A stretch of DNA of 64,000 nt from Deltaproteobacteria bacterium. Lineage in GTDB: Bacteria; Myxococcota_A; UBA9160; UBA4427. The stretch covers positions 992,001-1,056,000 of the forward strand of contig JADJOR010000001.1 of the NCBI GenBank assembly GCA_016713665.1, given 5' to 3'. The stretch's first letter is position 1. The number at the start of each line of letters is the position of its first letter. The notes below the pieces were generated by a model that made no database searches, had not been told where the DNA came from, and saw only the letters and a program-made list of their open reading frames with translations. This document shows, piece after piece, positions 50,623 to 59,963 of this stretch. Both the position numbers and the translations under genes were made by a program.

Positions 50623-51919
50623 ATGCATCCCTCCGAAGCCTTCTCCGGCCCCCGTCGCCGCGTCGCCACGGCGGCGCTCGCGATCCTCGTCGCCGTCAAC
50701 GTGATGAGCCAGCTCGATCGGCAGATCATGAACGTGCTGCTGCCGAAGGTGCAGGCGGATCTGTCGCTCTCGGACGCCCAGTCGGGCTGGCTCGCCGGGT
50801 TCGCGTTCGCGATCTGCTATTCGATCGCGGGCCTCCCGCTCGCCCGCTTCGCCGACCGCGGAAGCCGCAGCGGCCTGATCACCGTCGCCCTCGCCGTCTG
50901 GAGCGCCATGACGGCGGCCTGCGGCCTCGCCCGCAGCTTCGTCGAGCTCTTCGTCGCGCGGATCGGGGTCGGGATCGGCGAGGCGGGCTGTGCACCGGCG
51001 GCCCACTCCCTGATCTCCGATCATTTCCCGCGGAGCCATCGCGGCCGCGCGCTCGCGACCTATCAGCTCGGCGTGCCCGCCGGCATCCTGCTCGGCTCGA
51101 TCGGCGGCGGCACGCTCTCGGACCACCTCTCCTGGCGCTCCGGTCTTCTTCCTGTTCGGCGTCCCCGGCATCGCCCTCGCGCTGGTCGTTCGCGCCGTGC
51201 TGAAGGAGCCCGTCCGCGGCGGCTTCGAGGGCCAGGTCGACCCGGGCGTCGAGCCGATCGGCGAGATCGCGCGCTTCTTCGTGCGGACGCCGGCGATGCG
51301 GCAGATCCTCTTCGCCGCGACGCTCCATACCCTCGCCGTGGGCGCCCAGGTGACCTTCAACTTCACCTTCCTGACGCGCGTCCACGACCTCTCCGGGACC
51401 GAGGCCGGCGTCGTGATCGGCCTCCTGACCGGCATCTTCGGCGGGGTCGGCACCTACCTCGGCGGCTGGCTCGGCGATCGCTTCGGCGCCCGCGACGCGC
51501 GCTGGGTCCTCTGGTGGATCGCGCTCGGCGGCCTCGCCTCGATCCCCTTCTCGCTGACGGCCTATCTCGTCCCCTCGGCACCGATCGCGATCCTCGCCCT
51601 CTCGGTCAGCGTCATCGGGAGCTATTTCTACACGGGCGCCTGTCACGTGATCGCCCAGTCGCTCGCCCGGCCGCGCATGCGCGCGATCACCGCCTCGATC
51701 ATGCTCTTCTCGATGAACCTGCTGGGCTACGGCCTCGGCCCCCCGATCGCCGGCGCCATCAGCGACGCCCTCGGCGGCGACGAGGCGCTGCGTTATGCGC
51801 TCGCGGCGATGAACGCGGTGCTCGTCTGGGCCTGCGTCCATTACGCGCTGGCGGCCCGGACCTATCGCGAGGATCTTCAGGCGGCGGCGACCGTCGGTGC
51901 GACGCCGAAGGAGGCGTGA
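50623..51919 (+). pseudogene. Major facilitator superfamily transporter, frameshifted
   Basis: Frame 1 (50623 to about 51140) codes six helices with the MFS start LAILVAVNVMSQLDRQIMNVLLPKV and motif-A-like PLARFADRGSRSG. Frame 2 (about 51143 to 51919) continues VFFLFGVPGIALALVV and six further helices, ending ATVGATPKEA. A change near 51139-51143 (for instance loss of CG in TCCGCGGTC, or one extra base) links the halves. Joined, the protein has about 430 residues and 12 helices, normal for the family. The pattern resembles sugar- or anion-cation-type MFS exporters/importers of spinster-like type. A likely uptake route for the catabolic substrate. Confidence 0.85.
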
Positions 51920-51921
51920 GC

Positions 51922-52695
51922 ATGGGCCGACTTGCAGGCAAGGTCGCGATCATCACGGGCGCCGCCCGGGGCACCGGCGAGGAGACCGCCCGGCGCTTCG
52001 CCGCCGAGGGCGCCTCGGTCGTGCTGGCCGACGTCCTCGACGCGCTGGGCGAGTCCGCAGCGGCCCGGATCGGCGGCGGCGCCGCCGTCTATCGGCGGCT
52101 CGACGTCACGCGCGAGCAGGACTGGGCAGAGGTCGTCGCCTTCGCCGAAGCGCGTTTCGGCCGTCTCGACGTGCTCGTCAACAACGCAGCGATCCTCCAC
52201 ATGGCGCCGATCGAGACGACCCGCCTCGAGGACTGGCATCGCGTCGTCGAGGTCAACCAGACCGGGCCCTTCCTCGGGATCCGCGCCGCGATCGATCCCA
52301 TGCGCCGCGCGGGGGGCGGCTCGATCGTCAACATCGCTTCGCTCGATGCGATGGTCGGCCTCGATCGCTTCGGGGCCTACGCCGCGACGAAGTGGGCGAT
52401 GCGCGGGCTCACGCGCTGCGCCGCCCTCGAGCTCGGCGAGCTCGGCATCCGCGTGAACACCGTCTGCCCCGCCGGCGGGAGCGACGAGATGGCGGCGCCC
52501 TTCCGGCCGCCCGGCGTCGACCCCGTCGCCTACGTCGCCGGCCGCGCGATCCCGCGCCGCGCGTCCCTCGCCGAGATCGCCGCGATGATCGTCTTCCTCG
52601 CCTCCGACGAGAGCAGCTTCTGCACCGGCGCCGACTTCCCCGTCGACGGCGGCGCCACCGCGGGGACGGTGCTCGCCGCGAAGCCGAAGCGATGA
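51922..52695 (+). CDS. Short-chain dehydrogenase, 3alpha(20beta)-hydroxysteroid-dehydrogenase-like
   Basis: A 257-residue SDR. Coenzyme site: GKVAIITGAARGTGEETARRF, with Asp after VVLAD indicating NAD. Catalytic residues: NIASLDAMV serine and YAATK (Y-x3-K). C-terminal FCTGADFPVDGGATAG is typical of the hydroxysteroid-dehydrogenase branch. The product at 61339 is a close relative. Start lies two bases after the MFS stop and the stop overlaps the sulfotransferase start (ATGA). It likely oxidises a ring hydroxyl; substrate is inference. Confidence 0.9.
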   Translation: MGRLAGKVAIITGAARGTGEETARRFAAEGASVVLADVLDALGESAAARIGGGAAVYRRLDVTREQDWAEVVAFAEARFGRLDVLVNNAAILHMAPIETTRLEDWHRVVEVNQTGPFLGIRAAIDPMRRAGGGSIVNIASLDAMVGLDRFGAYAATKWAMRGLTRCAALELGELGIRVNTVCPAGGSDEMAAPFRPPGVDPVAYVAGRAIPRRASLAEIAAMIVFLASDESSFCTGADFPVDGGATAGTVLAAKPKR

Positions 52696-53907
52696 GCGGC
52701 CCTCGCGCCGCCCCCGCGCCGCTCGTCGCCGAGCCGCGCGACGCCGAGCCGCTGATGGTCGACGCGTTGCTCGCCGAAGCACGTCGACGGTCGGGGCGCG
52801 ACGACTTCGGCGATCCCTTCTTCCGGACCGGGCTCGACGTCCTGCTCCGCTCGCTCCGGGAGGAAGCCTCGCTCCACGCGAGCGGCCTCGCGATCGTCCG
52901 CGAGGACCTGACCCGGCTCCTCACCCAACGCCTCGAGCTGACCGCCGTCTTCCGCGCCCATCCCGAGATCACCGCCCGCCGGATCGAGCGCCCGCTCTTC
53001 ATCGTCGGGCTCCCCCGCACGGGCAGCTCGATCCTCCACGAGCTGCTCGCCCAGGATCCCGAGAACAGGACCCCCATGACCTGGGAGGTGAAGTTCCCCT
53101 GGCCCCCGCCCGAGGCGGCGACCGCCGAGACGGATCCCCGCATCGCCGCGATGGACGCCGAGCTCGCGGGGATGGACACGGCGATCCCCGAGTTCAAGAA
53201 GATGCATCCCCAGGGCGCGCGCTTGCCCCAGGAATGCCTCAACCTGACGACCCTCGAGTTTGCCTCGATCTTCTGGAGCGTGAGCCACGACGTCCCGACC
53301 TATCAGGCCTGGCTCGACGGCGTCGACGCGCGCCCCATCTACGCCTTCCACCACCGGATGCTGCGTTATCTCCATTGGCACCGTCCCCCCGAGCGCTGGG
53401 TCCTGAAATCCTCCTCCCATCTCTGGAGCCTGGACGCCCTGCTCGACGAGTACCCCGACGCCTGCGTCGTGCAGACCCACCGCGACCCGCTGAAGGTCCT
53501 CGCCTCGTTCACGAGCCTCGTGAGTACCCTGCGCCGGCTCTACAGCGACCGCTTCGACGCGCTGCGGATCGCGCGCGAGCAGGCGGCCTTCCTCGCAGCC
53601 GGCCTCGCGCGCGGTCGCCTTCCGCGACTCGGGTCGTCTCGGCCCGGCGCAGGTCGTCGACCTGCACTTCCGGGACTTCATCGCCGATCCCATCGGCCGG
53701 ATCGCCGCGCTCTACGCCCACTTCGGCCGCCGCCTCTCGCCCGAGGCCGAGGCGCGCATGCGCCGCTTCCTCGTCGAGAATCCAGGCGACCAGTACGGCC
53801 CCCACCGCTACCGCTTCTCGGAGACCGGCCTCGATCCCGCGGCCGAGCGCCGGCGCTTCGAGGACTATCAGACGCGCTTCGCGATCGCCTCGGAGGCACT
53901 CGATTGA
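52692..53907 (+). pseudogene. Sulfotransferase-family protein, frameshifted in the C-terminal third
   Basis: Frame 1 carries the PAPS loop FIVGLPRTGSSILHELLAQDPENRTPM, then PTYQAWL and VVQTHRDPLKVLASFTSL. Near 53607-53615 the frame changes; after it the protein continues VAFRDSGRLGPAQVVDLHFRDF and ends FAIASEALD at TGA 53907. Restoring a GC in the run GCGCGCGG gives ARAVAFRD, the usual sequence here, so a two-base loss is likely. Total about 405 residues. Second sulfotransferase of the window after 31025. The start overlaps the SDR before it and the end overlaps the SDR after it. Confidence 0.83.
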
Positions 53908-54893
53908 GCACCCCGACGCGCGACACGAAGGCCGGACCGAACAGCGGCGAAGCGATCGCCGCGACGTCGACCGCGCGCCGGACGCCGCTGCGCTTCGACG
54001 GTCGCGTCGTCGCCGTGACGGGGGCCGGGCGCGGCATCGGGCGGGCGGTGGCCGAGCTCCTCGCCGCGCGGGGCGCGCGCGTCGTCGTCCACAACCGCCG
54101 ATCCTGGGACGGCGCGAGCGATCCGGCGGGCGAGCTCGTCGAGGCGATCCGCGCCCGCCGCGGCGAGGCCGTCGCCGAGCGGAGCGACGTCACCGCACCG
54201 CAGGCCGCCGAGCGCCTCGTCGCCTGCGCCCTCGAAGCCTTCGGTCGCCTCGACGCCCTCGTCCTCAACGCCGGGATCATCGAGAGCCGCTTGGTCGCCG
54301 ACTCGACCGAGGCGGATCTCGCGCGCCTCTATGAGGTCAACACCCTCTCGGCCTTTCGCCTGACCCGCGAGGCGCTGCCCGTGCTGCGCCGACAGGGCGC
54401 GGGGCGCCTCGTCTTCACGACTTCGACGGCCGGCCTCTACGGCGGCGAAGGGCTCGCCGCCTACTCGATGGCGAAGGGGGCGCTGCTCGGCCTGATGCGG
54501 GCCGTCGCCGCGGAGGAGGCGTCGCGGGGCATCCTCGCGAACGCCGTGTGTCCGACGGCGGTGACCCGGATGACGGAGAGCTTCGTGAGCGACGAGGCGA
54601 TGCGCGCCGCCCTCGCCCCCGAGCGCGTCGCGCCGGCGGTCGCCTGGCTCGCGAGCGAGGCGTGCCGGATCAACGGGCAGACGATCCTCGCCGCCGGCGG
54701 GCTCTTTCGTAGTGCCCATGCGCTCGCGAGTCGCGGGGTCGATCTGCGCGGACTCGGCGAGATCGGGCCCGAGGACGTCGCCGCCCACGCCGACGCCATC
54801 ACCGAAGCGACCGGCCTCCACGGCCATGCCGACGCCGGATCCCATTTCGGGGCCCTGCTCGAGGAGCTCGCGCGCCCGGCGCGGTCGGATTGA
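53904..54893 (+). CDS. Short-chain dehydrogenase, 17beta-HSD4/MFE-2-like
   Basis: A 329-residue SDR starting at TTG 53904 (TTGA overlaps the sulfotransferase stop; GGAGG lies 8-12 bases upstream). After a 30-residue Ala/Thr-rich lead comes FDGRVVAVTGAGRGIGRAVAELL, then VLNAGIIESRLVADS, FTTSTAGLYGGEGLAAYSMAKGALLG (Ser and Y-x3-K) and LANAVCPTAVTRMTE. The C-terminal extension of about 80 residues is longer than in simple SDRs and matches the hydroxyacyl-CoA dehydrogenase domain of peroxisomal MFE-2. Role: oxidise a 3-hydroxyacyl-CoA or steroid hydroxyl. Substrate is inference. Confidence 0.86.
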   Translation: MSTPTRDTKAGPNSGEAIAATSTARRTPLRFDGRVVAVTGAGRGIGRAVAELLAARGARVVVHNRRSWDGASDPAGELVEAIRARRGEAVAERSDVTAPQAAERLVACALEAFGRLDALVLNAGIIESRLVADSTEADLARLYEVNTLSAFRLTREALPVLRRQGAGRLVFTTSTAGLYGGEGLAAYSMAKGALLGLMRAVAAEEASRGILANAVCPTAVTRMTESFVSDEAMRAALAPERVAPAVAWLASEACRINGQTILAAGGLFRSAHALASRGVDLRGLGEIGPEDVAAHADAITEATGLHGHADAGSHFGALLEELARPARSD

Positions 54894-54974
54894 CGGATCG
54901 GAACGCGCGTCGCTGATCGAACACGCCACACCTGGATGCCGCTCGAAGAGATGGAAACGAGAAGAGGAGGGATC

Positions 54975-55787
54975 ATGAGTTCGGATACGGTGCGCATCGT
55001 GACCGGCGAGTGGTCGCCCTACATCTCCGAGCGCTTCGTCGGCGGCGGCATCTCCTGCCACATCGTCCGGGAGGCCTTCGCTCGCATGGGTCACGAGGTC
55101 GAGTACACCTTCACGATGCCCTGGATCGAGCGCATCTACGAGCTCGCCAGGGCGGGCGAGTTCGACGCGACGATGGCCTGGCGCGCGACGCCCGTCCGAC
55201 TCGAGCATTTCGTGTCGAGCGCGGAGCCGGTCATGGAGAACCGCTACGTCTTCTTCCATCTGCGCGAAGTGCCCTTCGACTGGCGCCGCTTCGAGGACCT
55301 CGCCGGTCTTCCGATCGCGGGCACCCGCGGCTTCAATTACGGCGATCGCTTCCGCGCCGAGGACGCCGCCGGTCGACTCGACGTCCGCTATTCGGACACC
55401 ACTCGGGAGTCCTTCGCGAAGCTCCTCGAAGGCTCGGTCCGCCTCGTGGCCCATGACCAGGGCGTCGGCCACGAAGACCTGCGCGCCCACTTCTCCCCCG
55501 CCGAGCGCGCGCGCATCACGTTCCACCCGCGCATGACGGACCACCATCTCTCGAACGTGATCTTTCCCCGCGTCCAGCTCGAGCGCAGCCAGGCGCTCCG
55601 CGACGCCTTCGACCAGGGCCTCGCAGAGATCACCCGGAGCGGCGAGGTCGCGCGCTGGGTCGAGGACTTCAAGCACGGCCGCTACGGCAACGCGCCCTTC
55701 GAAGGCGACTACTGGACTCTCACCTCGCCGCTCGTCGCCGAGGACGGCCCGGTCGTCACGAGCGCGCCCGATCCAGCCGGAAGCTGA
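54975..55787 (+). CDS. Periplasmic-type solute-binding protein domain without signal peptide
   Basis: A 270-residue SBP_bac_3-type fold: VRIVTGEWSPYISERFVGGG at the start, YELARAGEFDATMAWRATPVR in lobe 1, FEDLAGLPIAGTRGFNYG at the hinge and RDAFDQGLAEITRSGEVARW at the end. GAGGAGG precedes ATG 54975 and only a short polar stretch comes before the first strand, so no signal peptide is coded. An upstream ATG at 54936 adds only a polar run. The protein may be cytoplasmic, or the true leader may be lost. Its end overlaps the convergent TonB-like gene by 32 bases. No ABC permease or ATPase is nearby. Confidence 0.8.
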   Translation: MSSDTVRIVTGEWSPYISERFVGGGISCHIVREAFARMGHEVEYTFTMPWIERIYELARAGEFDATMAWRATPVRLEHFVSSAEPVMENRYVFFHLREVPFDWRRFEDLAGLPIAGTRGFNYGDRFRAEDAAGRLDVRYSDTTRESFAKLLEGSVRLVAHDQGVGHEDLRAHFSPAERARITFHPRMTDHHLSNVIFPRVQLERSQALRDAFDQGLAEITRSGEVARWVEDFKHGRYGNAPFEGDYWTLTSPLVAEDGPVVTSAPDPAGS

Positions 55788-56388
55788 TCGTCGTGCGGAG
55801 GCCGGGCTGGGGGACGGCCCGCCCCCGGTCGATGCGCGGATTGTACTTCCACTGCTTGACCGCCTCGATCGCCTCGCGATCAAAGAGCCCCGGCGGCTCG
55901 GCGGCGACGACCCGTGCCGCCTCGACGGAGCCCGTCCGCCCGATCGTGAACTCGACGAGGACGCGACCTTCGCGCCCCTGCCGCATCGCCTGCGCGGGGT
56001 AACGCGGCTCGACCCGCACGAGCGGGACGGCCTCGCCATCGAGGCTCGGGGAGCGAGCTCATCATCTCCGGAAGACGTCCCGTCCCCCGCCGTCCGAGGC
56101 GCCGTCGCGTACTGCGAATCCGTCCTGGTCGACGACTCGCGCGGGCGTCGTCGGCAGGCTCGGCAGCGGCGGGGGCGGCGAAACGTGGGCGACGCGGCGA
56201 ATCGCGCGCGGCTCGGGCGTCTCCGTTCTTCGACTGATCATGACCTTCACGATCTCGACCCAGGACGTCGAGGCCGTTTCGGGACGCATCGCAGCCTCGA
56301 CGCTGATGAGCGACTGCATGAGATGGAAGAGTCCGAAGGTGACGAGCCAGGCGGGCACGATCGAGAAGAGCAGGCGCGTTGCAATCAT
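55756..56388 (-). pseudogene. TonB-like energy-transducing protein, interrupted in the linker
   Basis: N-part (56388-56062): MIATRLLFSIVPAWLVTFGL is the membrane anchor, followed by a proline-rich linker (SPPPPLPSLP). Two stop codons in a row (TGATGA, 56060-56065) end this frame. Downstream, in the same frame, DGEAVPLVRVEPRYPAQAMRQG and FDREAIEAVKQWKYNPRI form a complete TonB C-terminal domain ending at 55756. The linker piece in between reads well in other frames, so two offsetting indels are likely. Intact, it would be about 210 residues, a short TonB. TonB powers outer-membrane transporters. ExbB/ExbD are not in the window. Confidence 0.78.
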
Positions 56389-56643
56389 GATCCACGAACC
56401 TCCCGTGCGTCCGAAGCCAACGGCCTGGACAGCCTTCGCCCGGGCTACACCGATGCGTCGCCCCCCGCCGCACGGTCGTTCCCCGCCGAGGCGAAGTTCG
56501 CGAACTCCACGCGGCGTCAGAATGTGTGGACATCGGGCGCAAGGTCGCTGCGCGACGGACCGCCGACAGGACTCGCTCCGAGTGAAGGCCTAGAGTCCGG
56601 CTGCGGTCGGCGCAGGGCGACGACCCGACGGAGGGATCTCGAG

Positions 56644-57105
56644 GTGTCTTCCAGCCAGGGCGTCGACGAGCGGGACGGGAACGGGGACGGAGACGTCGCG
56701 CACGGCGACTTCCTGCGCGCGGCACGGGTTCCCCTGCGCCTCGGCATCCTCGACGAAGACGGCGGGCCCCGCGTGGTCTCGCTCTGGTATCTCTGGCGGG
56801 ACGGCGCGCTCTGGTGTGCGACGTCGCCGAAGGCCTGGGCCGTCGAGCGGCTGCGGGCCGATCCGCGCTGCGGCTTCGAGGTCGCCGGCGACTCGCCGCC
56901 CTACCGCGGCGTCCGGGGCCGGGGCCGCGCGACGCTCGATCCGGTCCGCGGCGAAGCGATCCTGGGCGCCCTGGTCGATCGCTATCTCGGAACCCGCGAC
57001 TCCCGCTTCGCCCGCTGGCTCCTCGCCCGGAGCGCCGGCGAGATCGCGATCCGGATCGTCCCGGAGAAGCTCTCCCATTGGGACTACTCGAGGCGCATGA
57101 CTTGA
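56644..57105 (+). CDS. Pyridoxamine 5'-phosphate oxidase-like flavin/F420-binding protein
   Basis: A 153-residue split-barrel protein. After a polar lead, DFLRAARVPLRLGILDEDGGPRVVSLWYLWRDGALWCATS is the classic start of the PNPOx-like fold, then RLRADPRCGFEVAGDSPPYRGVRGRGRATL. Members bind FMN, F420 or heme and are oxidoreductases or chaperone-like. GTG 56644 has GGAGGG upstream and a TAGAGT element lies 48 bases before it. Its stop overlaps the TTG start of the next gene (TTGA), so the two are coupled. Given LLM proteins nearby, F420 use is possible but unproven. Confidence 0.8.
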   Translation: MSSSQGVDERDGNGDGDVAHGDFLRAARVPLRLGILDEDGGPRVVSLWYLWRDGALWCATSPKAWAVERLRADPRCGFEVAGDSPPYRGVRGRGRATLDPVRGEAILGALVDRYLGTRDSRFARWLLARSAGEIAIRIVPEKLSHWDYSRRMT

Positions 57106-58522
57106 TCCTGCTGACCGGCGCGACGGGCTACGTCGGCGGACGGCTCCTGCGACGGTTCGAGGCGGAGGGCCGGGCGCTTCGCTGCCTGGTCCGGCGCCCC
57201 GAGCAGTTCCGGGGCCATGCAGTCGCGACGACCGAGCTCTGCGCCGGCGACGCGACCGATCGCGCGTCCGTCGCCCGGGCGCTCGCCGGCGTCGAGACCG
57301 CCTACTACCTCGTGCATTCGATGGGGGCACCGGAGGACTTCGAGGTCCGCGACCGCCTCGCCGCCTCGATCTTCGCGGAAGAAGCCGCCCGGGCCGGCGT
57401 CCGACGCATCGTCTATCTCGGCGGCCTGGGCGATTCGCAGGCCGAGCTCTCGGCCCATCTGCGCAGCCGCCACGAGGTCGGCCGGCTCCTCGCCGAGTCG
57501 GTGTGACCACGATCGAGTTGCGGGCCTCGATCGTGATCGGCTCGGGGAGCCTCTCCTTCGAGCTGATCCGTTCGCTCGTCGAACGGCTGCCCGCGATGAT
57601 CACCCCGCGCTGGGTCGGCGTGCTCGCCCAGCCGATCGCGATCGACGACGTGCTCGACTACCTCGTCGCGGCGAAGGACATCCCCCGGACGGCGAGCCGG
57701 ATCTACGAGATCGGCGGACCCGACCGGGTCTCCTACGGCGACCTGATGCGCGAGTATGCGCGCCAGCGCGGGCTGCGGCGGGTCATGATCTCGGTCCCGG
57801 TCCTGACGCCCCGCCTATCGAGCCTCTGGCTGCGCATCGTGACGCCGATCTACGCCGAGGTCGGGCGCAAGCTGATCGACAGCATCTGCCATCCGACCTG
57901 CGTCGAAGACGACTCGGCGCTCCGCGACTTTGCGATCCGGCCCCTCGGCGTGCGCGACGCGATCGCCCGGGCGCTGCAGAACGAGGACCGCGAGCTCGCC
58001 GAGACGCGCTGGTCCGACGCGCTCTCCGCCGCGCCCCCGAAGCCGAGCTGGGGCGGTCAACGCCTCGGAAATCGCCTGGTCGACTCCCGAACCGCCACGG
58101 TCGACGTGCCGCTCGATCGGGCCTTCGCGCCGATCCGGCGCATCGGCGGCGCCGCCGGCTGGTATGCCTTCGACGGCCTCTGGCAGCTTCGCGGCCTGCT
58201 CGACCTCCTGATCGGTGGGGTCGGCCTGCGCCGGGGCCGACGCGATCCCGAGCGGCTCCACGTCGGCGACGCCCTCGATTGGTGGCGCGTCGAGGCGTAC
58301 GAGCCCGATGCGCGCCTGCGCCTCGTCGCGGAGATGAAGCTCCCGGGACGGGCCTGGCTCGAGTTCACCGTCGAGCCCTTCGAAGGCGGGACGCGCATCC
58401 GCCAGACCGCGACCTTCGATCCCGCCGGCCTCGCGGGCCTCGCCTACTTGTACGGCGTCTACCCGCTCCACGCGCTGGTCTTCCGCGGCATGATTCGCGA
58501 GCTCGCGCGCCGCGCGCGTTGA
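57102..58522 (+). pseudogene. NAD(P)-binding epimerase-like protein with DUF2867 domain, frameshifted
   Basis: Part 1 (TTG 57102 to about 57500) has LILLTGATGYVGGRLLRRF, LVRRPEQFRG and ETAYYLVHSMG, the atypical SDR pattern of YbjT-like proteins. Part 2 (from about 57503) has TTIELRASIVIGSGSLSFELIRSLVERLP and then the DUF2867 domain (WWRVEAYEPDARLRLVAEMKLPG). At the junction TCGGTGTGACC should read TCGGGTGTGACC, so loss of one G from a GGG run breaks the frame. Joined length is about 470 residues, normal for this family. Role unknown; possibly redox or lipid-linked. Confidence 0.85.
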
Positions 58523-58550
58523 CGCGCCGAGCGCGCGGACGCCCCGGCCC

Positions 58551-59033
58551 TCAGGAGGCCACCGACTCGTCTTCGTGCGAGAGCACGAAGAAGGCCGTGA
58601 TCGCGATGACGAGGCTCGTCGTCACGGCGAGCACGTGGGGCCACGCCACGGCCCAGACGGCTGCGTTCCAGAGCTGAAGGGCCGAGGTGATCAGGGCCAG
58701 GATTCGCAGGACTCGAGCCACGGGATTCGGTGCGAACGCGAGTCGCCGGGCCTGGCGATCCCGAAAGACGAGGAGGCCGATCTGGGACAGCGCCCAGCCC
58801 GCGCTCGAACCCCGCCAGACGAAGCCCGGATCCATCGCCGTCGTCAACAACACCAGGGGAATGACGGACCATGCGATCACCGAGGCGGACGCCGTGATCA
58901 GGACGCTCCCGATCACCCCGCGGCGCAGACTGCGCGGCTCGCCCTGGCTCAGGGCAGCCGCCACGCCATTGAAGCCGGCGATGGCGACCCCGAGCTGAGC
59001 CATCATCAACAAGACGTCTTCCGGCGGCATCAT
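58551..59033 (-). CDS. Membrane protein of unknown function, four helices
   Basis: A 160-residue integral membrane protein: helix 1 near residues 8-28 (MAQLGVAIAGFNGVAAAL), helix 2 about 38-65, a loop with GFVWRGSSAGWALSQIGLLVF forming helix 3, and two close hydrophobic segments before a short acidic tail (SHEDESVAS). The GFNGVAAAL helix is a conserved-looking feature that I have no name for. The stretch before the ATG (GGATCGCGACGGAGGGGATG) gives a good ribosome-binding site. Located 28 bases from the convergent DUF2867 gene. Confidence 0.65.
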   Translation of the reverse strand: MMPPEDVLLMMAQLGVAIAGFNGVAAALSQGEPRSLRRGVIGSVLITASASVIAWSVIPLVLLTTAMDPGFVWRGSSAGWALSQIGLLVFRDRQARRLAFAPNPVARVLRILALITSALQLWNAAVWAVAWPHVLAVTTSLVIAITAFFVLSHEDESVAS

Positions 59034-59061
59034 CCCCCTCCGTCGCGATCCGGCCCGGCGC

Positions 59062-59880
59062 TCACGCCGCCGACGCGCCGCCTCGCCCGAAGACGCTCTT
59101 CGCGACGCGCATCCCGTCGATCGCCCGGGGAAATCCGCCGTAGATCGCGAGCGTGAGCAACATCTCCTCGATCTCGACCTGGGTGACGCCGTGATTCAGC
59201 GCCCCCTGCAGATGGATCTCGAGCTCGTGGACCATGTTCAGCGCCGCGAGCACGGAGACGACGACGAGACTCCGGTCCCGGCGCGAGAGCGGCGGGCGCG
59301 TCCAGACGTCGCCAAACGCATAATCCATCACGAGCTCGCCCATCGCGCCCTGGGACGCGAGGATCTGCTGCTCGGTCGTCTGCAGATCGAGATCGGGCTG
59401 GCCGAGCAGCGTCTTCAACAGCTCGAGGCCGTCGGCGCGCCGGCGCGCCGGGTCCTTCGCTTCGAGGGAGGCCGGCTTCGTCTTGCGCACCGCCCCGCCC
59501 TCGCGCTGCGCGAGGACCTCGTTTGCGATCCCGGCGCCGGCCAGCGCGAAGGGCAGCCCCGCATAGGCTCCGATCTGCACGAAGAGCTCGTCGATTTCTT
59601 CGGGGCACAGGCCGTGATGGAGCCCCCCGGCGACGTGGGCCCGCAGCTCGACCTCGCGCCCGAGCGCCGTCAGGAAGGAGATCACGACGAGACTCCGATC
59701 CCGGCGGGAGAGGCCGGTGCGCGCCCAGACCTCCCCGGCCCCGACCCGCAGCGCGATCTGCCCGACGGCGCCGAGGCCCTCGAAGTAGTCGGCCATCCCC
59801 TTCGCCGCCTCGGGCGATCCGCCGAGGGTCCGCAGGACGTCGAGGCCTCGCTCCGTCCGCGTCTTCACGTCCTCGCTCAT
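59062..59880 (-). CDS. Tandem carboxymuconolactone decarboxylase (CMD)-family protein
   Basis: A 272-residue protein with two CMD-fold repeats, residues about 35-125 and 165-255. Repeat 1 has GLSRRDRSLVVISFLTALG with ELRAHVAGGLHHGLCPEEI; repeat 2 has PPLSRRDRSLVVVSVLAALN with ELEIHLQGALNHGVTQVEI. The CxxC of AhpD is absent, so decarboxylase/isomerase-like chemistry on a ring-cleavage product is more likely than peroxidase. ATG 59880 has GGAGGGAGAAAGC upstream. It is 83 bases after the P450 gene on the same strand and probably shares its transcript. Confidence 0.87.
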   Translation of the reverse strand: MSEDVKTRTERGLDVLRTLGGSPEAAKGMADYFEGLGAVGQIALRVGAGEVWARTGLSRRDRSLVVISFLTALGREVELRAHVAGGLHHGLCPEEIDELFVQIGAYAGLPFALAGAGIANEVLAQREGGAVRKTKPASLEAKDPARRRADGLELLKTLLGQPDLDLQTTEQQILASQGAMGELVMDYAFGDVWTRPPLSRRDRSLVVVSVLAALNMVHELEIHLQGALNHGVTQVEIEEMLLTLAIYGGFPRAIDGMRVAKSVFGRGGASAA

Positions 59881-59963
59881 GCTTTCTCCCTCCATGGGCC
59901 GGAGCTGCGCGTCGTCGGGTGCCTCGTCCGCCGCGACGTGCGCGGATCCGATCCGGACATGGC

